64,000 nucleotides of DNA from Sympetrum striolatum (GCA_947579665.1 OX388344.1:12084346-12148345); one strand, 5' to 3'. Counted from the first letter of the stretch, positions 32,811-45,600 are shown. Made by a program: numbers and translations. The notes: generated by a model from the letters alone, not told the origin.

Positions 32811-33726
32811 TTAACCTTCTCTTCTGTTTCGTGCATCAAACGGAAATGACGTCCTCTGCAAACGAAAAGGCAGTTGCCTCAAGTTTTGAGGACGTTGCGC
32901 CGCACGACCTAAAGCATCACGTTCAGCGTGAACACACGAAATTACTGCAATGATTCGCAAGAATGCACGTGCACGAGATCAAATGGAGTTTTGCGCACAT
33001 ATGTAGATTATGCACGTATCGCGTCCATCAACCTTAAACACTCTTAATCCCTCATTTAATCCGTGGTTAACGCACTGAATCACGATTGATTCATTTCAGT
33101 AATTGGGATGAGAATCAACAAATATCGTTTTCGATAGAAATATATAATTATGCTTCTATAAATTATTGCAAATCAACATTTGTCTCAAGAGTTAGAAGCT
33201 GAAGTGCGCATCCGTTACTCATTTCATTAGTTTCAACTCTGAGCGAATAAAATTGAAGGACTATGAAAGGGGATGTGAGAGCAAAGGAGGCCCTCAGTGA
33301 AATGGCTGAAAAGAGAAATGTTGGAGGAATCGGTGTTGAAATGGTGCAATCGGGAAAAATGCAGCAATGCAGCGACTACACGTCAATTTAAAGACATCTT
33401 TTCTGATACCTCTAAATATTTTGCTAGATTTTTTTCAGTTTTAAATCTATTTGCATACTTTGAGGCTCACGATTACAAAAAATAAGCTTTTTTTTGTCCT
33501 TATTTTACGCCAATACCGATGTTTGAAAAAGGTGAATCTTCATGAATCCCAAAAAACACGCTTTTTTCGTGCAGACCTTCCGATTTTTTTTATATTTCCA
33601 GTTTCGTGGCCATCTACGAGATTTTTTCAAGTGGTATCAAATGTCAATACGTCTAGCTATAGATGTAATTAGAATTTTAGGTTGCTAGTTTATTTATAAG
33701 GAAGTTACAATGAGTTACATTTTGCT

Positions 33727-36112
33727 GGTACCATGTGGTACCGCTAGGCGGTTCCCATTATACTTTTATGCAGGAAGCGGAAATTTCTTCTGCTACGACA
33801 TTTCTATCGGATTTCTTCTGCACTTGCGATATTATTGCAAATAAATATTTGAATATAGTTGCATTTCATTTATGTGCACCCCAAAAATATATCTAGTTTC
33901 ATTCTATTTCGATGATTTAGACTGATTTCGGAGGTATGGATTTACCCTTTTCGGGCTCTTGACGTACACCCTTGACCGGATTAGGAAGAGACAGATGTTG
34001 GGTCCGGTTGTAAAAATGAACCATTTCTCTAAAGGAGCGAAATAAGCTAATAGATGAGGATTGGCGGAAGGGAATACCACCGTAAACTCCGAAGATGGCT
34101 GGCAAAAAGCGAGGAACACGCGACCTGAGACAATTCGGAAAGATTTTGTATTGTTTTGGCCTTCCGTTTCTCCATCGCGAACAACCGAGCAATATTTGCG
34201 CCTTTTACTCCTTATTCTAAATAATTATTCTAAGTTACACTTCCAAGGAGCGTTTGGATAGCTGAACTACGTAAGAGACCTCACACACGCAAACAGGTGA
34301 TCCTTTGGGATGATGAAGACATCACCGTCCATGACGCGATTTTTCCTAATCCTGATTACTCCTCCTTTCGTGAAGTATCCCCCACCCAGGCTTTTGAGCG
34401 TTTTTTTGACGAAGAAGTCGTTTCACATCTGGTGATGGAATCGAATAAGTATGCCCTGTTCTGCAATTGTGGAAATCCGAATGTAACAGCTGAGGAAATG
34501 AAATTGTTTGTTGCGGTTCCTAATTAAAGGCACTATTGGGATGCAGCTTACGGCATAAGGAATGAACTTGTTTATAAGTCGATGAGGCGAGATAGATTTT
34601 TGCAAATTAACCGATTTATTCATTGCTGTGACAATACTGCTGTTGATACCTCCGATAGAAGGGGGAAATGCGCCCTCTTATGAATATGTTAAATAAAAAA
34701 TTTAGTGAATATTTCAAAGAAGAGTAATGCTTAAGTTTCGATGAGTCCATGGTTTCATATTTTGGGAGGCATGGATGGAAACAATTCATTCGAGGGAAGC
34801 CCATAAGATTTGGTTATAAGGTTTGGTGCCTCAATACCCCAGATGGATACCTTGTAAATTTTGACATTGATTAGGGAAATAGTCCCAGGAAAGTGGAAAG
34901 CTACGAGAAAGAATTTGGAAAGGCCGCTGCGCCTTTAGTTGGAATGATAGATGAACTGAAACAGAAAGAGCTACCTTTCCGATTCTATATTGATAATTAT
35001 TTCACGAGCTACGACTTACTGAAATATCTTCGCGGAAGGAATTATAGTGCAACAGGAACAGTGAGGGAAAATAGAATACCTAAAGAATGTCCTCTGAAGC
35101 TCTCTAAGGAATTAGCAAAGTTAAAGCGAGGATCTTTTGAGGCCAAAAGATCCGTGAAAGACAACATTCTCGTGGTGAAGTGGGTGAACAATGCTGTCGT
35201 TTCGGTAATGTCCTCATGTCACGGAATTAATCCGATATCTGGGGTTGGAAGATTCTCCAAAAATGAGAAAAAAAGACTCCTTGTGCCACGGCCCGCGATG
35301 TTTTAGGGAAATACAGTAAATCTATGGAGGGCACAGATCGAATGGACTGGAATATTTCTCTTAATCGTGTGGGTGTCAGAGGAAAGAAATGGTGGTGGCC
35401 CGTTTTTACGTGGATGCTTGATGCCGTGATGCACAATGCATGGTTGTTGACGAGGAAAACAGGGAAAACTACAACCCAGTTAGATTTCCGACGGGCAGTA
35501 GTGCAGACTTACCTGGAGAGATTCAAGAATACGCCGAAATCTATAGGACGTTTACCTGCGTCCAGAAGCAGTGAAACTGGAATGATGTATGTAAACTAAT
35601 CATGAGATAATATTTTGACATACAACAGACTGCATATGATTACTAACAGCGGGTTTTCTTTCCAGTGTTTTTGATGAAATAAGGTACGATGGGTATAACC
35701 ACCTCGTGCAATCCGACACCCAGAGGCGAAGGTGTGCCCATGAAAATTTTACGAGCAGAACACGAACGGAATACGGAAAATGTAATGTAGGGCTATGCAT
35801 TGACTGTTTCACAAAATTCCACATTCTGCAGTAATACAATGAAGCCACAATGGCAAACTGTTTATTTACTTTCACTATTTTTGACTTTGAGGATTTCTGC
35901 AAAATTTTCATATTTTTTTAAATCTTAGGGCAATAATTTGTTTAAACATATTCTTATAATTTTTATGATATTTCATGTTAAAAATGTAAAAATAAGCGGA
36001 AAAATACAAAATAATAAATAATTTGTTCAGCTAGCTGTAAATTTCCGAAAATTCCTTAAACCTTCAATTTTATACCCCCAAGCGCCTAGCGGTACCATAT
36101 GGTACCAGGCTA
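33727..36112. mobile_element. Second piggyBac element, decayed ends
   Basis: The broken transposase at 34287-35830 is bracketed by inverted copies of a palindrome-containing end: GGTACCATGTGGTACC at 33727-33742, followed by GCTAGGCG, and CGCCTAGC followed by GGTACCATATGGTACC at 36091-36106. The outer tips have decayed; I could not find a matching TTAA pair, although TTAA occurs at 36133. The flank CGCTAGGCG differs from the 14-20 kb element, so this is another family. Confidence 0.7.
34287..35830 (+). pseudogene. piggyBac transposase (PGBD-like), inactivated
   Basis: Successive frames match a DDE_Tnp_1_7 transposase. An N-terminal part has FERFFDEEVVSHLVMESNKY; an in-frame TAA at 34525 follows MKLFVAVPN. 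Next comes the block around 34735-34870 with [12 protein letters not shown] and [13 protein letters not shown], then a stop after FDID. The third part (34893-35306) has FYIDNYFTSYDLLKYLRGRN, and a shifted frame carries the WNISLNRVGVRGKKWWW region (35324-35599). The C-terminal cysteine domain (RRRCAHE ... KCNVGLCIDCFTKFH) lies at 35668-35822. At least three stops or frame changes break it. It resembles vertebrate PGBD2/3-type proteins more than the 18-kb copy does. Confidence 0.85.
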
Positions 36113-36114
36113 TG

Positions 36115-37485
36115 TCTCCGTAACCAATGATGTTAAAAGAAAAAGGATTGGACAAATTGACTTAGATAGTAATACGTATTAACATACTTGATTATAATTA
36201 AATTCGAAGAAATTTTTTTTTCCAGGCGTTACCGGGTTAATGATAATCGTGTTCACTTTAAACGGAGTGTCATCATAATGCTGCATTCTGGTGGACCGCG
36301 TTCTAGAAGAGTAAGAAACGGAAACTACCTCATCCCTCATCTTGCCTCAGTAAGCCTCATTAGTTATGTGAATTGCGGAGACGGTCTTTAAGACTTTCAA
36401 TCAGAATACAGTAATAAATCTCCCAATATTCTCTTGCTACAATTATATATTTATCATACGCAGAAAGTAAGATTGAAGAGAAACGCACAATTACATGATT
36501 TCATCAAAAGATTGAAACTGATAAATGTTAAGTCTTCACTACACATGACCTTTCTTTATCAAATTATTCTCATCGAAACTACAGATGACGTAGCATTGAA
36601 ATGTGTGATGATTTAGTTGAACTTATCACAATCATAACTTTAAACTGGAGAGAGCAGTCCAACCTTGAAGACCGCCTTTCGCAGAAGCAGTTTATTTAAT
36701 TCGTCTTTCCTAAAGACCAGGAGAAACAGACCCCTATCCAAATAATTAAAGACCACAAACACATAATATAAATGGAATGCATTGTTGGGTAAGCTTAGTT
36801 GCGCTGCGGTTCCCAACAATACTTTGTAATTCTCGCGAGGCATATTGTTGTCGACTTCGCCTAGTAACGAAGGGGAGGTGGTATTTTTTCTTACCGCCTG
36901 AAAGTGACAAAGCGATGCCAATTAGAAATACATTTTGTAGTTTGGATGACTGAACACCAATTTGAGTTACAATGAGGTGATGACTCGTCCGTTAAAACTG
37001 AGAATCTTCGACTTCCTATGATTTAAATCTAATTTTAAGTATGTTGCCGAAAAGGTAGCTCAATGAAATTTTAGTGGCAAATAGTCAATGACTTGGGCGA
37101 GTTTTAAGAGTAGTTCTAAAATTTTTTTTAATGTCAAGTTTTTTCTTAAATTGGCTTCAAAGATTTTGATCAAATTCGCGACGTCACAGTTTTTGAAATT
37201 TGAAGTTTCACTCTGACCAAATGGAAGCAGCTGGGACAAGAAATATTTTTGCGCCAGCTGAAGCAACTATCCAGTTATTCTAAAGAAGAAATTTAACTCT
37301 TTATCTTAATTATTTACGTTGCCATGGGGAAAAATGTCTTGAAAGTCGGGTTTAAAAAAAAAATGCGAAAAAAATTCACGACTCGAAAACGAATAAAAAA
37401 AACGGATACCCAAAGGGGGGTGATTCAGATAGCCCAAGAAGAGTCCCTTTTCTTATCACTACTTTTTGGGACACCCCAAATGCAT
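36115..37485. other. Gene-free stretch
   Basis: Only short frames without family features. No supported gene or repeat. Confidence 0.45.
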
Positions 37486-37487
37486 AG

Positions 37488-37520
37488 ACTAGCTGAAGCG
37501 CCCGTTGATTCTCAACGGGG
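37488..37520 (-). mobile_element. Helitron-type 3' terminus, inverted
   Basis: ACTAGCTGAAGCGCCCGTTG followed by ATTCTCAACGGGG is the exact complement of the terminus at 38691-38723. The similarity continues to about 37540. It is the end of a minus-strand copy abutting the plus-strand copy that begins near 37560. Confidence 0.75.
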
Positions 37521-37559
37521 AATGTAGATTAATTTCAAGTCGTCGGTCGTGCAACGTAT

Positions 37560-38723
37560 CTATCTATATATATAAAGCAGAAATTCTGTGGGTTTGTGTG
37601 TTTGTGGGTTTGTTTGTCTTGGATTGGAGTCTACACCGTTTGCCCGATTTGTCTCAAACTTTGCATACGTGTCCATTTATATCAGGAAGGAAGTACTGTC
37701 GCATTTTTATTCAAGAATTTTGCTGGGTTCGAACCAAGATCGCTCAGAAAGATTTTCATGAGGAATACACGTAAGCTTCACTTATATCGGTTGCAGGCTC
37801 TATTTCTTTTGAAGAATTAAATTAGAAGAAATACTCTTACAGAGTCGAGACAAACACCAAAAGAAAGAAAATTGAATACATTTTTTTACTTTGGTCGTGA
37901 AATCTTACTTTCGATTAGAATTTGCGAGAATTTTGGTAAAATATACAAAAATTTGTGAAAATTCGAGGCTATAAACAACTCATCCCCCTGACGACCGATC
38001 CCATTGTTGAATCCGAGCTCATGTTTTATCCCGTAAAAATACTCGTGGACTTTAGGCCTTAGGTGGAAGGTAACCAGCAATTGCAGGTACGTAAGTACTG
38101 TCAGGAGATTACCAGCTCATGGATGAGGGAAGTTAAATGTCTTGTATTATGTTTAGCAAATATTCTGTGGGTTTGTATGTTGTGTATCTTCGATTTTAGT
38201 ACAAACCGTTTGCCAGACTCGTGTCAAAACTTTTCGGACGTGTTTTCTGGGACCAGGAATGACGTACAGTCTCAATTTTATTCGATAATTTTTCTGGGTT
38301 TGAACAAAGATCTCTCAGATGGGTTTCCATAAAGAATAAATCTAATCTACACTTTTATCAGTAGCAGGCTATTTTTCTTTTGAAGAATTTAAATAGGAAA
38401 ACAGTCGTGCAAAGTCGAGACAAGTAGCAAAAGAACGGAAATTAAATGAATATTCTAATTTTGATCGTGGAATATTGTTCCCGAATCGAAATTTACAGAA
38501 TTTCGACAAAATACGTGTGAATTTTCCAAAATTGTTGAGGTTGTAAACAACCAATCCTCCTATCGATCAATGCGATTGTTGAGCCGAGATCATGCATTTT
38601 CCTGTACAGTAAGAATTGCTTGGGATTTAAGACTATTCTAAAGGTAATTTACGCATTGCACGACTCTTGAATTTAATCTACTTCTATATTCCCCGTTGAG
38701 AATCAACGGGCGCTTCAGCTAGT
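37560..38723 (+). mobile_element. Non-autonomous Helitron with internal ~575-bp direct repeat
   Basis: The 5' side begins with TCTATCTATATATATAAAGC followed by AGAAATTCTGTGGGTTTG, a TC start. The 3' end has a strong hairpin CCCGTTGAGAATCAACGGG, 12 nt, CTAG and T, as expected of Helitron 3' ends. Inside, two diverged direct copies begin with TTCTGTGGGTTTG near 37587 and 38163 and align over their whole lengths (shared blocks such as ACCGTTTGCC, TTTTCTTTTGAAGAATT and GTCGAGACAA). No Rep/helicase is encoded. The duplication could be an internal tandem or a second copy in tandem. Confidence 0.65.
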
Positions 38724-38794
38724 GAGTAAATAAAACAATATTCCCATTCTATTCAATACAGGAAAATGCAATCGTATTGGTCGTCAAGAGTTAT

Positions 38795-39100
38795 TTACAA
38801 CCTCTAAACATTTGGAAAATCTACGCGTATTTCCTTGAAAATCTCGAAATGTAGATTCGTAAACCATATTTCAGGAGCAAAATAATAATTTTCATTCAAT
38901 TTCTGATCTTTTGGTGCTTTTTTCCACTCTGCAAGACTATTTATTCTAATTCAATTCTTCACAAGAAATAAAGCCTGTGTAAAAGTGAAGCTCACGTGCA
39001 TCTCTTATTGAAATCAATCTGAGCTATCTTGGTTCGAACCAAATTATCGAATTGAGTTAAGACAGTACTTCCTGATCCCAGAGAATACTTATGCATATTT
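38795..39100 (-). mobile_element. Third partial Helitron-family copy, inverted
   Basis: On the minus strand this segment follows the body of the 37.6-kb repeat (CAGGAAGTACTGTC, GGTTCGAACCAAGAT, GTGAGCTTCACTT, TTGTGAAGAATTGAATTAGA). It lacks both ends. It truncates the C-terminal part of the adjoining reverse transcriptase. Confidence 0.65.
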
Positions 39101-39536
39101 GAAGAATTGCTGAAGAGCCAGAATGTTACTTTCGCTTGGTCAATTCTGCATTTGATATCTCTTGCACTTCTCTCATCCCACGTAATTTTACTTCTCAGAT
39201 AGTTCAATTCTTTCACTTGTTGACATTTTCCAATTTCTCATCTGCTCTTACGCTTTCGTTTTAATCGCGGATTAGAATCTTTGTCTTGAGTTTGTTTGTT
39301 TTCGTGTTGTAGTCATTTCTCATTGCCTTGTTCATTGCATTCAATATTTTCTGTAAATCCTCCTCACTTTCTGTATCATCCGCGAAGCATGTCCACTCTC
39401 TACCCGTTTTTACTTACTCCATATACGAAGTATAGAGAAAGTATTGTTTTCATGAAAAAATTCGACTTCGAGATTTCAACGGAAATACATGTTTTGGGGT
39501 CCCTAGAACACGTTTTGACCATTTTCGGAATGATGT

Positions 39537-39540
39537 CTGT

Positions 39541-39625
<85 letters not shown>

Positions 39626-39652
39626 TGTGTGTGTGTGTATGTGTGTGTGTGA
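39537..39652. repeat. (GT)n microsatellite
   Basis: About 115 bases of GT dinucleotide with two or three interruptions. ORFs reported through it on either strand are artefacts of the repeat. Confidence 0.97.
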
Positions 39653-39654
39653 TA

Positions 39655-40305
39655 GTGGACGCTCTAACGTGAAAACTATTTGTCGTATCAATACCAAACT
39701 TCATATATAGTACTGTAGTGTGTGCTGTCAGAGTTGATTAGTTTTTGGAGTAAATCGGTCAACCGGAAGTCGAGCTTTATTCATTAAAGCTCATTTCCGG
39801 TTTTCAAAATATCTCCATAAATATGATATATACGTACATTGTATTCCTTATAAAAGTTTTAGATTATGTAATTTACTATAACTTTTGTATTTAACATATT
39901 TTTGTATCACCGGTTGATTAGGAGTTATTCGTGAAATACTGATAAACCGGAAGAAGATGATTATGTACTTTGTGGGCGCTCTAACATGAAAACTATTTGG
40001 CTGAGCAACACCAAATTTCATATGTAGTACTTCTATTACATTTTTTAGAGTTGATTAGTTTTTGGAGTAAATCGGTCAACCGGAAGTTGAGCTTCATTCT
40101 TCAAAGCTCATTTCCGGTTTTCAAAATATCTCCTTAAACATGATATTTAGGTATATACAATTATTTATAAAAGTTTTAGAAATTTAATTTTACTATAACT
40201 TTTGTATGAAACATATTTTAGTATCACTGATTGTTTAGGAGGTATTCCTGAAATACCGATAAACCGGAAGTTGCTGATTATGTACTTTGTGGGCGCTCTG
40301 GGCTC
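39655..40305. repeat. 317-bp tandem repeat, two copies and a start of a third
   Basis: Units start with GTGG(A/G)CGCTCTAAC(G/A)TGAAAA at 39655 and 39972; a third start is at 40289. Both full units contain ATCGGTCAACCGGAAGT and CATTTCCGGTTTTCAAAATATC. The block directly follows the (GT)n tract and sits inside the reverse transcriptase remnant. Confidence 0.85.
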
Positions 40306-41599
40306 AATGGGCGAAAGGCCAGTTTCATCGGTTTTCATCCAGCATGTCCCGAACAACATTATTTATAATGTTTAGAGTTCGAAATTACTGTCGTAGATAA
40401 GTATTTACATCTTATATATGGAGAAAGTCATGTGCTGGCCACATCAGATTTTTTACTTTTATATCTCTTCTCTAATTCTGTCTGTAGCGACTTTTAAGTA
40501 TAAATTGAATAAATATGGCGATAGGGAACACCCTTGTCTAACACTTTTACTAATCTTTGCTTACTTTTCCTTTGAGCCAAATCCAACTACTACTTTTTCA
40601 TTTTTGTAGAAATTATAAATAAGTCTTCTTCCTCCGAATTTTATTCCAAATTTCTTTAAAATGTAGAATGGTGTATTCCAATTGACAAGGCCTTTTCTAG
40701 ATCAACGAAGGAAATAAATGTCGTTTTGTCTTTTCTCGTTTTTTTGTCTCGATGGACTGTCTCTCTTTTCCCTGCTCCTTTTCGAAATCCATACTGGTCT
40801 TCTGCTAATCGGTCCTGTACGATTTTTGCATTCTTATCATGAACTGTTTTTGTGATTATTTTTGATGCCTTACACACAAGGCTAAGAGCTCTGTAATCCT
40901 CACATTTTTGTGAATTGTTCTGTTATCCGTACTATTATTCACTTCATAAAATCTTCCGGCAAATTTCCGGACTCGTCTATTTTAGAAACAAGGTCGTACA
41001 GCTCCATTTTCATATTCTCTCCACAATATTTTATGAGTTCACTCAGTGGTTCATCTACTCCAGTTATCTTCTTGTCTTTCGAACTTCCTAATGCTTTTTG
41101 AAACTCTTCTATCATTATTCTGTCTCCTTTTTCTTCTTCTACTTCATTTTCTGGTTCAATCTCTCTCTTGGTCTTCACCGTATAGGATTTCAAGGAGGTC
41201 TGTTTGCTTCTTCTTCATAGATAAGTGTGCCATTCCCATCTATAATACTCATTGCCCATTCCATATCTATTTGCCCTGTTTTCATAAATGTCTCGGCACA
41301 TATCTTTTCAAGGAATACTCCCTTATCTCTTAGAGCTAGTTTATGAATTGTATTTCGCAGTCTTCGGTATTTTATTCATCCTTTTCTTCCTTTGAACATT
41401 GTTCTTTCTTTTATCAGTTCCTCCACTTCCTCGCTTATCCATTCCTTTCTTGGTTCCAATTTGTCTTTTTCCAATTTCGCGCTGTCATTCTGTTTAATTG
41501 CGATCCATTTTTTAGCTAGATTAATCTCATCTGTTATATGCTTAATTGTCCTGTTAGTTTCTTCTTCAAATTGCTTTTTTTTGGGTGTTTCATTCAATT

Positions 41600-42250
41600 T
41601 ATGTCATTTCCAATACTTCCTTTCATCTGTTTTCAGCTTCTTGAACTTAAGTTCACTGTTCATCAAAACAAGGCACTGTCAATATGTCACTGCTTTTGCT
41701 TCCTTTCACTTGGATTCTGCATCTCTCTCTCTTACTATAAGATTACAGATCTAAATATAATCTATTCGTATTCTCCTATTGTCACCAGGACTTCTTCTGA
41801 GATGGTGCTGAGTGTTGGTTACTACCATTTTATGTTAACCCTAACATTCTCTCACCTCTTTCATTTCTTTTACCAAGTCCGCACCACCAAGTATGTATGT
41901 ATCCAAATTCGCAGTACCGCACCATGGTGTGTGCTTGATTAAGGTTTTTCTCTCCTCGTTTCTTCACCGATTGTTCATCTTATTCTTGTTTTTTAGAGAA
42001 CTTCTTTATTCTTTTTTCTCTTTCCTGTTTATTCATTCTCAGAGACTTCATCAGAGTATGTATTGGCCCCGATATCTTTTAAAAACCTCCACTTCCTTGG
42101 GTACTTGTCTCTACTTAGTTCCACGACGCTTTCTAATTAAATTTTAGAATTTAAGCAAAGCCAAAAAGCGGTATGGGATCCACGCATGTCTGAGGTATTA
42201 GCGGAGAGCATTGGCGAAAAGGGGCACGCAGCAGAGAATACATTTAATAC
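41600..42250. other. Probable further decayed retrotransposon sequence
   Basis: This lies where the 5' part of the minus-strand element should be. I cannot recognise an endonuclease domain. No other gene. Confidence 0.3.
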
Positions 42251-42261
42251 ATTTGTGCACA

Positions 42262-42673
42262 CAGTCACGGATCCAGGGGGGCGGGGCCATGGGGGCTGTA
42301 GCCCCCCCCCCCCCAGAAGTCACAGTAAAAAAAAGCAAAATATGTCATCAAAAATTTTAAATAATATATTAGATATTTACAGTAAAAATGATCTCAGTTG
42401 ATATTGGCATATCTATCATAAAAATATTATAGTGCAATATAAGTGCAAATATAAGTGCAACATGAAGAATAATTACTTAAATGTATCATATCGTTCATAC
42501 TATTGAGATGTGAAGAAAATATTGTTTATCTACAACGATAGTTAATAATAAGCATAATTCAAATATGTATACTGAGTTTAATTTTATAAAATTTCTTACA
42601 AAAATCGATAAATAGAAAATCAATCTTTAATCCCAACTCTCAAGCCCCCCCCTCGATCCTAGATCCGCCACTG
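42262..42673. mobile_element. hAT-type MITE, 412 bp
   Basis: The left end is CAGTCACGGATCCAGGGGGG; the complement of the right end is CAGTGGCGGATCTAGGATCG. Flanking eight-base sequences are TGTGCACA (42254-42261) and TGTACACA (42674-42681), seven of eight identical. CAGTG-type ends and 8-bp duplications fit the hAT superfamily. Poly-G/poly-C tracts lie just inside the ends. No ORF. Confidence 0.75.
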
Positions 42674-42689
42674 TGTACACACGACTTCG

Positions 42690-45600
42690 TCGAACATTCC
42701 GCCGTTATTCAACTTCTTCGTCCACTCTTCCTCCCGAGATTCCCCGATTCGCCACTGCGGCGCCACTCTCTGGTTTAAAGAGTCGGTGATACTTTTAGAA
42801 ATCACTAAAATGCATGTACATTTAGAGGGAAGAAAGTATATTTTTGAGCAATAAAAGGATTCTTTTCGTCCAAATAACGTCCGAGTCATAGGCTTTCACG
42901 ACGTAATTTACTTGCTGTAAAAATCAAAAGCTTTCCGACGTTTAGCCGGAATCGGAAGAAGTTTTTTAATGGACAACATGATAATGAATCATCGAGACTC
43001 ACAATCCGAAAAAAATATGATTCGCAGAGAGTATCGCGAAATTAATTAGCAATCTTCGAATTAAAACGGGTCTAAAACAATTAATGGCAGAAATGGCGAT
43101 ACCTCATCTCTCTCTTGTTTACAAGCAACCGCTGTAGCGACCACCGATTTATTGATGGCAACCCATTCATCAATTGATCATTTAAAGTGGATTTTTCTTT
43201 GGTCTGTTGTAGCGACATCCAAAATAAACATACGGAATAAGTTTCCATCAAATTTCCTTTCTTATTGTTCTCAAAGCGTTGTTTCCTTATAATCTTATTT
43301 TTTAATTAAAAAAATCTTGATAAATGTGAACCTCCTGTGTATTTCTCGCAGAAACACTATAACCAGTCCGGTCTCGAACTGTAGACAATTTGGTTGATGG
43401 TGAGAAGCACATCGACTGGAAATATATTTGATACCTTGCTTTTTTTCCTTGCAATTTTGCGATCTCGTGAATTTTAGTCGAACTTACGTATAATCATACA
43501 ACCTGCTTCTAATATTTAAAGAAAAAATCTTCATATTTTCATTTAACTAGAGTTCCTTCGCCAAAATCTTTGGTTTCCATCCCGGCTAACCGGATTTTTC
43601 TGGTTAGGAAATGGTTGTACGTTATTGATAATTCCTCTAATGTCCATAAGTGGATGTTTGTGAGTGTGCCAACTTTGAAAGAGGCTTACAGAATCTGTGC
43701 TTACAACGAACCGTCGATTGCATGGGCACACCAAGAGACTGCTGTCGTTTTAGAATCAAGGGTCGTACGTGCGTAGAATTATCAGTAACTCAGTCGTATG
43801 ATGATGAAGAGGTAAAATAATAATAACAAAACGCCTTTTATTAGGGCTAGATTAAGCCTCTTCTCGCGTCTAACCCTTCTTCGTTTAAGATTTAAGGAAA
43901 TGGCATGACAATAAGTGGAGAGAAGAAAATTACATTGCGGGTTTAAAAGTCTAAGATTTCGCTTAAGAAAAAATGACACCGCAGCAAGAAAATAGCCGCG
44001 AGAAGGGGGTGCAAAACACCTGCGAAACCTACGGTTACTTAAGTAAATTCTAAAGGAAAAGCGGGTTAAGAGAGATCTGAAAGGCAAACAAGACAACGCA
44101 GACACATATTCGCATACATAAATCAATATAAGTATTACCAAAACAATATAGAAGAGAGCGGAATTTAATAAGGTTGTACCAAGAAAAATAACTACAATAC
44201 CGTAAATGTATAAGCCCATCATTCTTATACATCGTTCATACTTATGTCTAAATTCTATGAAAAATGTTCTAAAAGGAAAGCTACAAAACACCGTCTAGTT
44301 ACCAGGTTGTATTTATGAGGATTACGGATTAACTTTCGAATGAATATCGTAAGTATCGAATGAATTTATTTATGATTGGCGTAGATATTAACGCCTACAT
44401 ATTCACCGCTACCAATCATTGCAGCTCAGTATGAGCGAGTAGCATTTACAAATACTTTTGGTGATATATGTTTAAATAGACAAAACATGATTCCCATCCG
44501 AATGTGACATTTCAGAACGACATTGATCGAGAAGTCAAAACAGAAACATTACGTGGAAATGTTGCGAAATTACATCCTTGACATCAGAAAATTGCATCAA
44601 TAATTCACTGCGATATCTTTCAGAAACATTTTGATTAGATACTATCACAGGCTTAAGTTGATTCCGTTTCTGAAGGCGATTGAATTTTCCACATATTTGT
44701 GTAAGCAGAGTGCCAATCGGCCATAATTATGAAAGAGAGCTTCTTCGTGAAAGCCCTTGTGAGCGAAAGAACACAAGCGTGCCAGGATTCTACTAACGAA
44801 ATGGTCATGCAAAAGCAATCAGCCCAAAAGTGTCGTTTAGGCAATGCAAGACACGACACTAAGATAAGTTTTTTATACAAATTCCTTGAAATTTTAACCA
44901 AGTACGCGTGTCATGCGTTTGTTTTTAGAGTGAAATCCAAAAGCACGTAAATGATCGTTTATTATCGTAAATTATCCATCGATACGTTATCCTCATTCCT
45001 CCCGAGCATTGCCTCGATCACCTAAAATCCTTTTTGCGAATACATATATTTATGTGTTTGTGTGGTTTTTTTACGACTGCTGTCGTCTTCTCAACTTCCA
45101 CTTTTCACGGTCCATCCAGTCTCCTTCGCCTCTAGACGTCATTGCCTCCTCCACATCTTTCATCCAACTTCTATTTCGTTTCGCGAATACCTTCAAAAAA
45201 ATAAAACTTGCTCACGGAATAACTTATATAGGGGGATACTTTTATTTTTCTGCTAAATAAAACTCTCCTTCCGTATTTATGTAATTCTTTTCTTCATTTC
45301 ATGAGACTTCATTTTAAGGGACGTCGGCTACTCACACTCCCTCCCTTAATAATAGGTTCTTCCTTTTGATAATTATCCAACCGAACACAAAAATCGGTAA
45401 GTCCTCAGGGTAACGGAGAAGCTAATCTTTCGGTTTCGCTATTTAATAAGACACTGGCCCAGTAATGTATAGAACTCCAAGCATTTGCAGACAACGATTT
45501 TTGAATTTGCATTTTAAATTCACTGATATATAAAAGAAATTAGCATATAATAATTTGTATGAAATTCAAGTCGTCCGGTTCGGTGACACGAAGGGTTTAA

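Larger units (their letters stand above)
39100..41600 (-). pseudogene. Non-LTR retrotransposon reverse transcriptase, interrupted
   Basis: In minus-strand order: a pre-RT linker (41376-41597, FEEETNRTIKHITDEINLAK), the segment with TGVDEPLSELIKYCGENMKM (40939-41193), AEDQYGFRKGAGKRETVH and FISFVDLEKAL (40656-40877), VRQGCSLSPYLFNLYLK (about 40470-40540), FADDTESEEDLQKILN (about 39340-39400), and SKITWDERSARDIKCRIDQA (about 39115-39205). These are RT blocks in the right order. Stops and frame changes separate them, and about 960 bases of unrelated repeat (39440-40400) lie between the VRQGC and FADD blocks. The 3' part ends in a Helitron fragment. An endonuclease is not recognisable upstream. 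Confidence 0.8.

Noticed and set aside
37560..38723. Autonomous Helitron
   Set aside because: No Rep/helicase coding sequence; only termini and a duplicated non-coding body.
39296..39704. ORFs with long CVCV or THTH runs
   Set aside because: They are translations of the (GT)n microsatellite.
42035..42075. Hammerhead-like CTGATGA on the minus strand
   Set aside because: The required GAAA and flanking stems are absent.
43782..44291. 169-codon hydrophobic minus-strand ORF
   Set aside because: Composition is explained by AT-rich sequence; no topology or motif consistent with a known membrane protein, and no splice or poly(A) context.
44653..44950. Overlapping ORFs on both strands around 44.65-44.95 kb
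   Set aside because: Both are open over the same patch with no family features, typical of chance.
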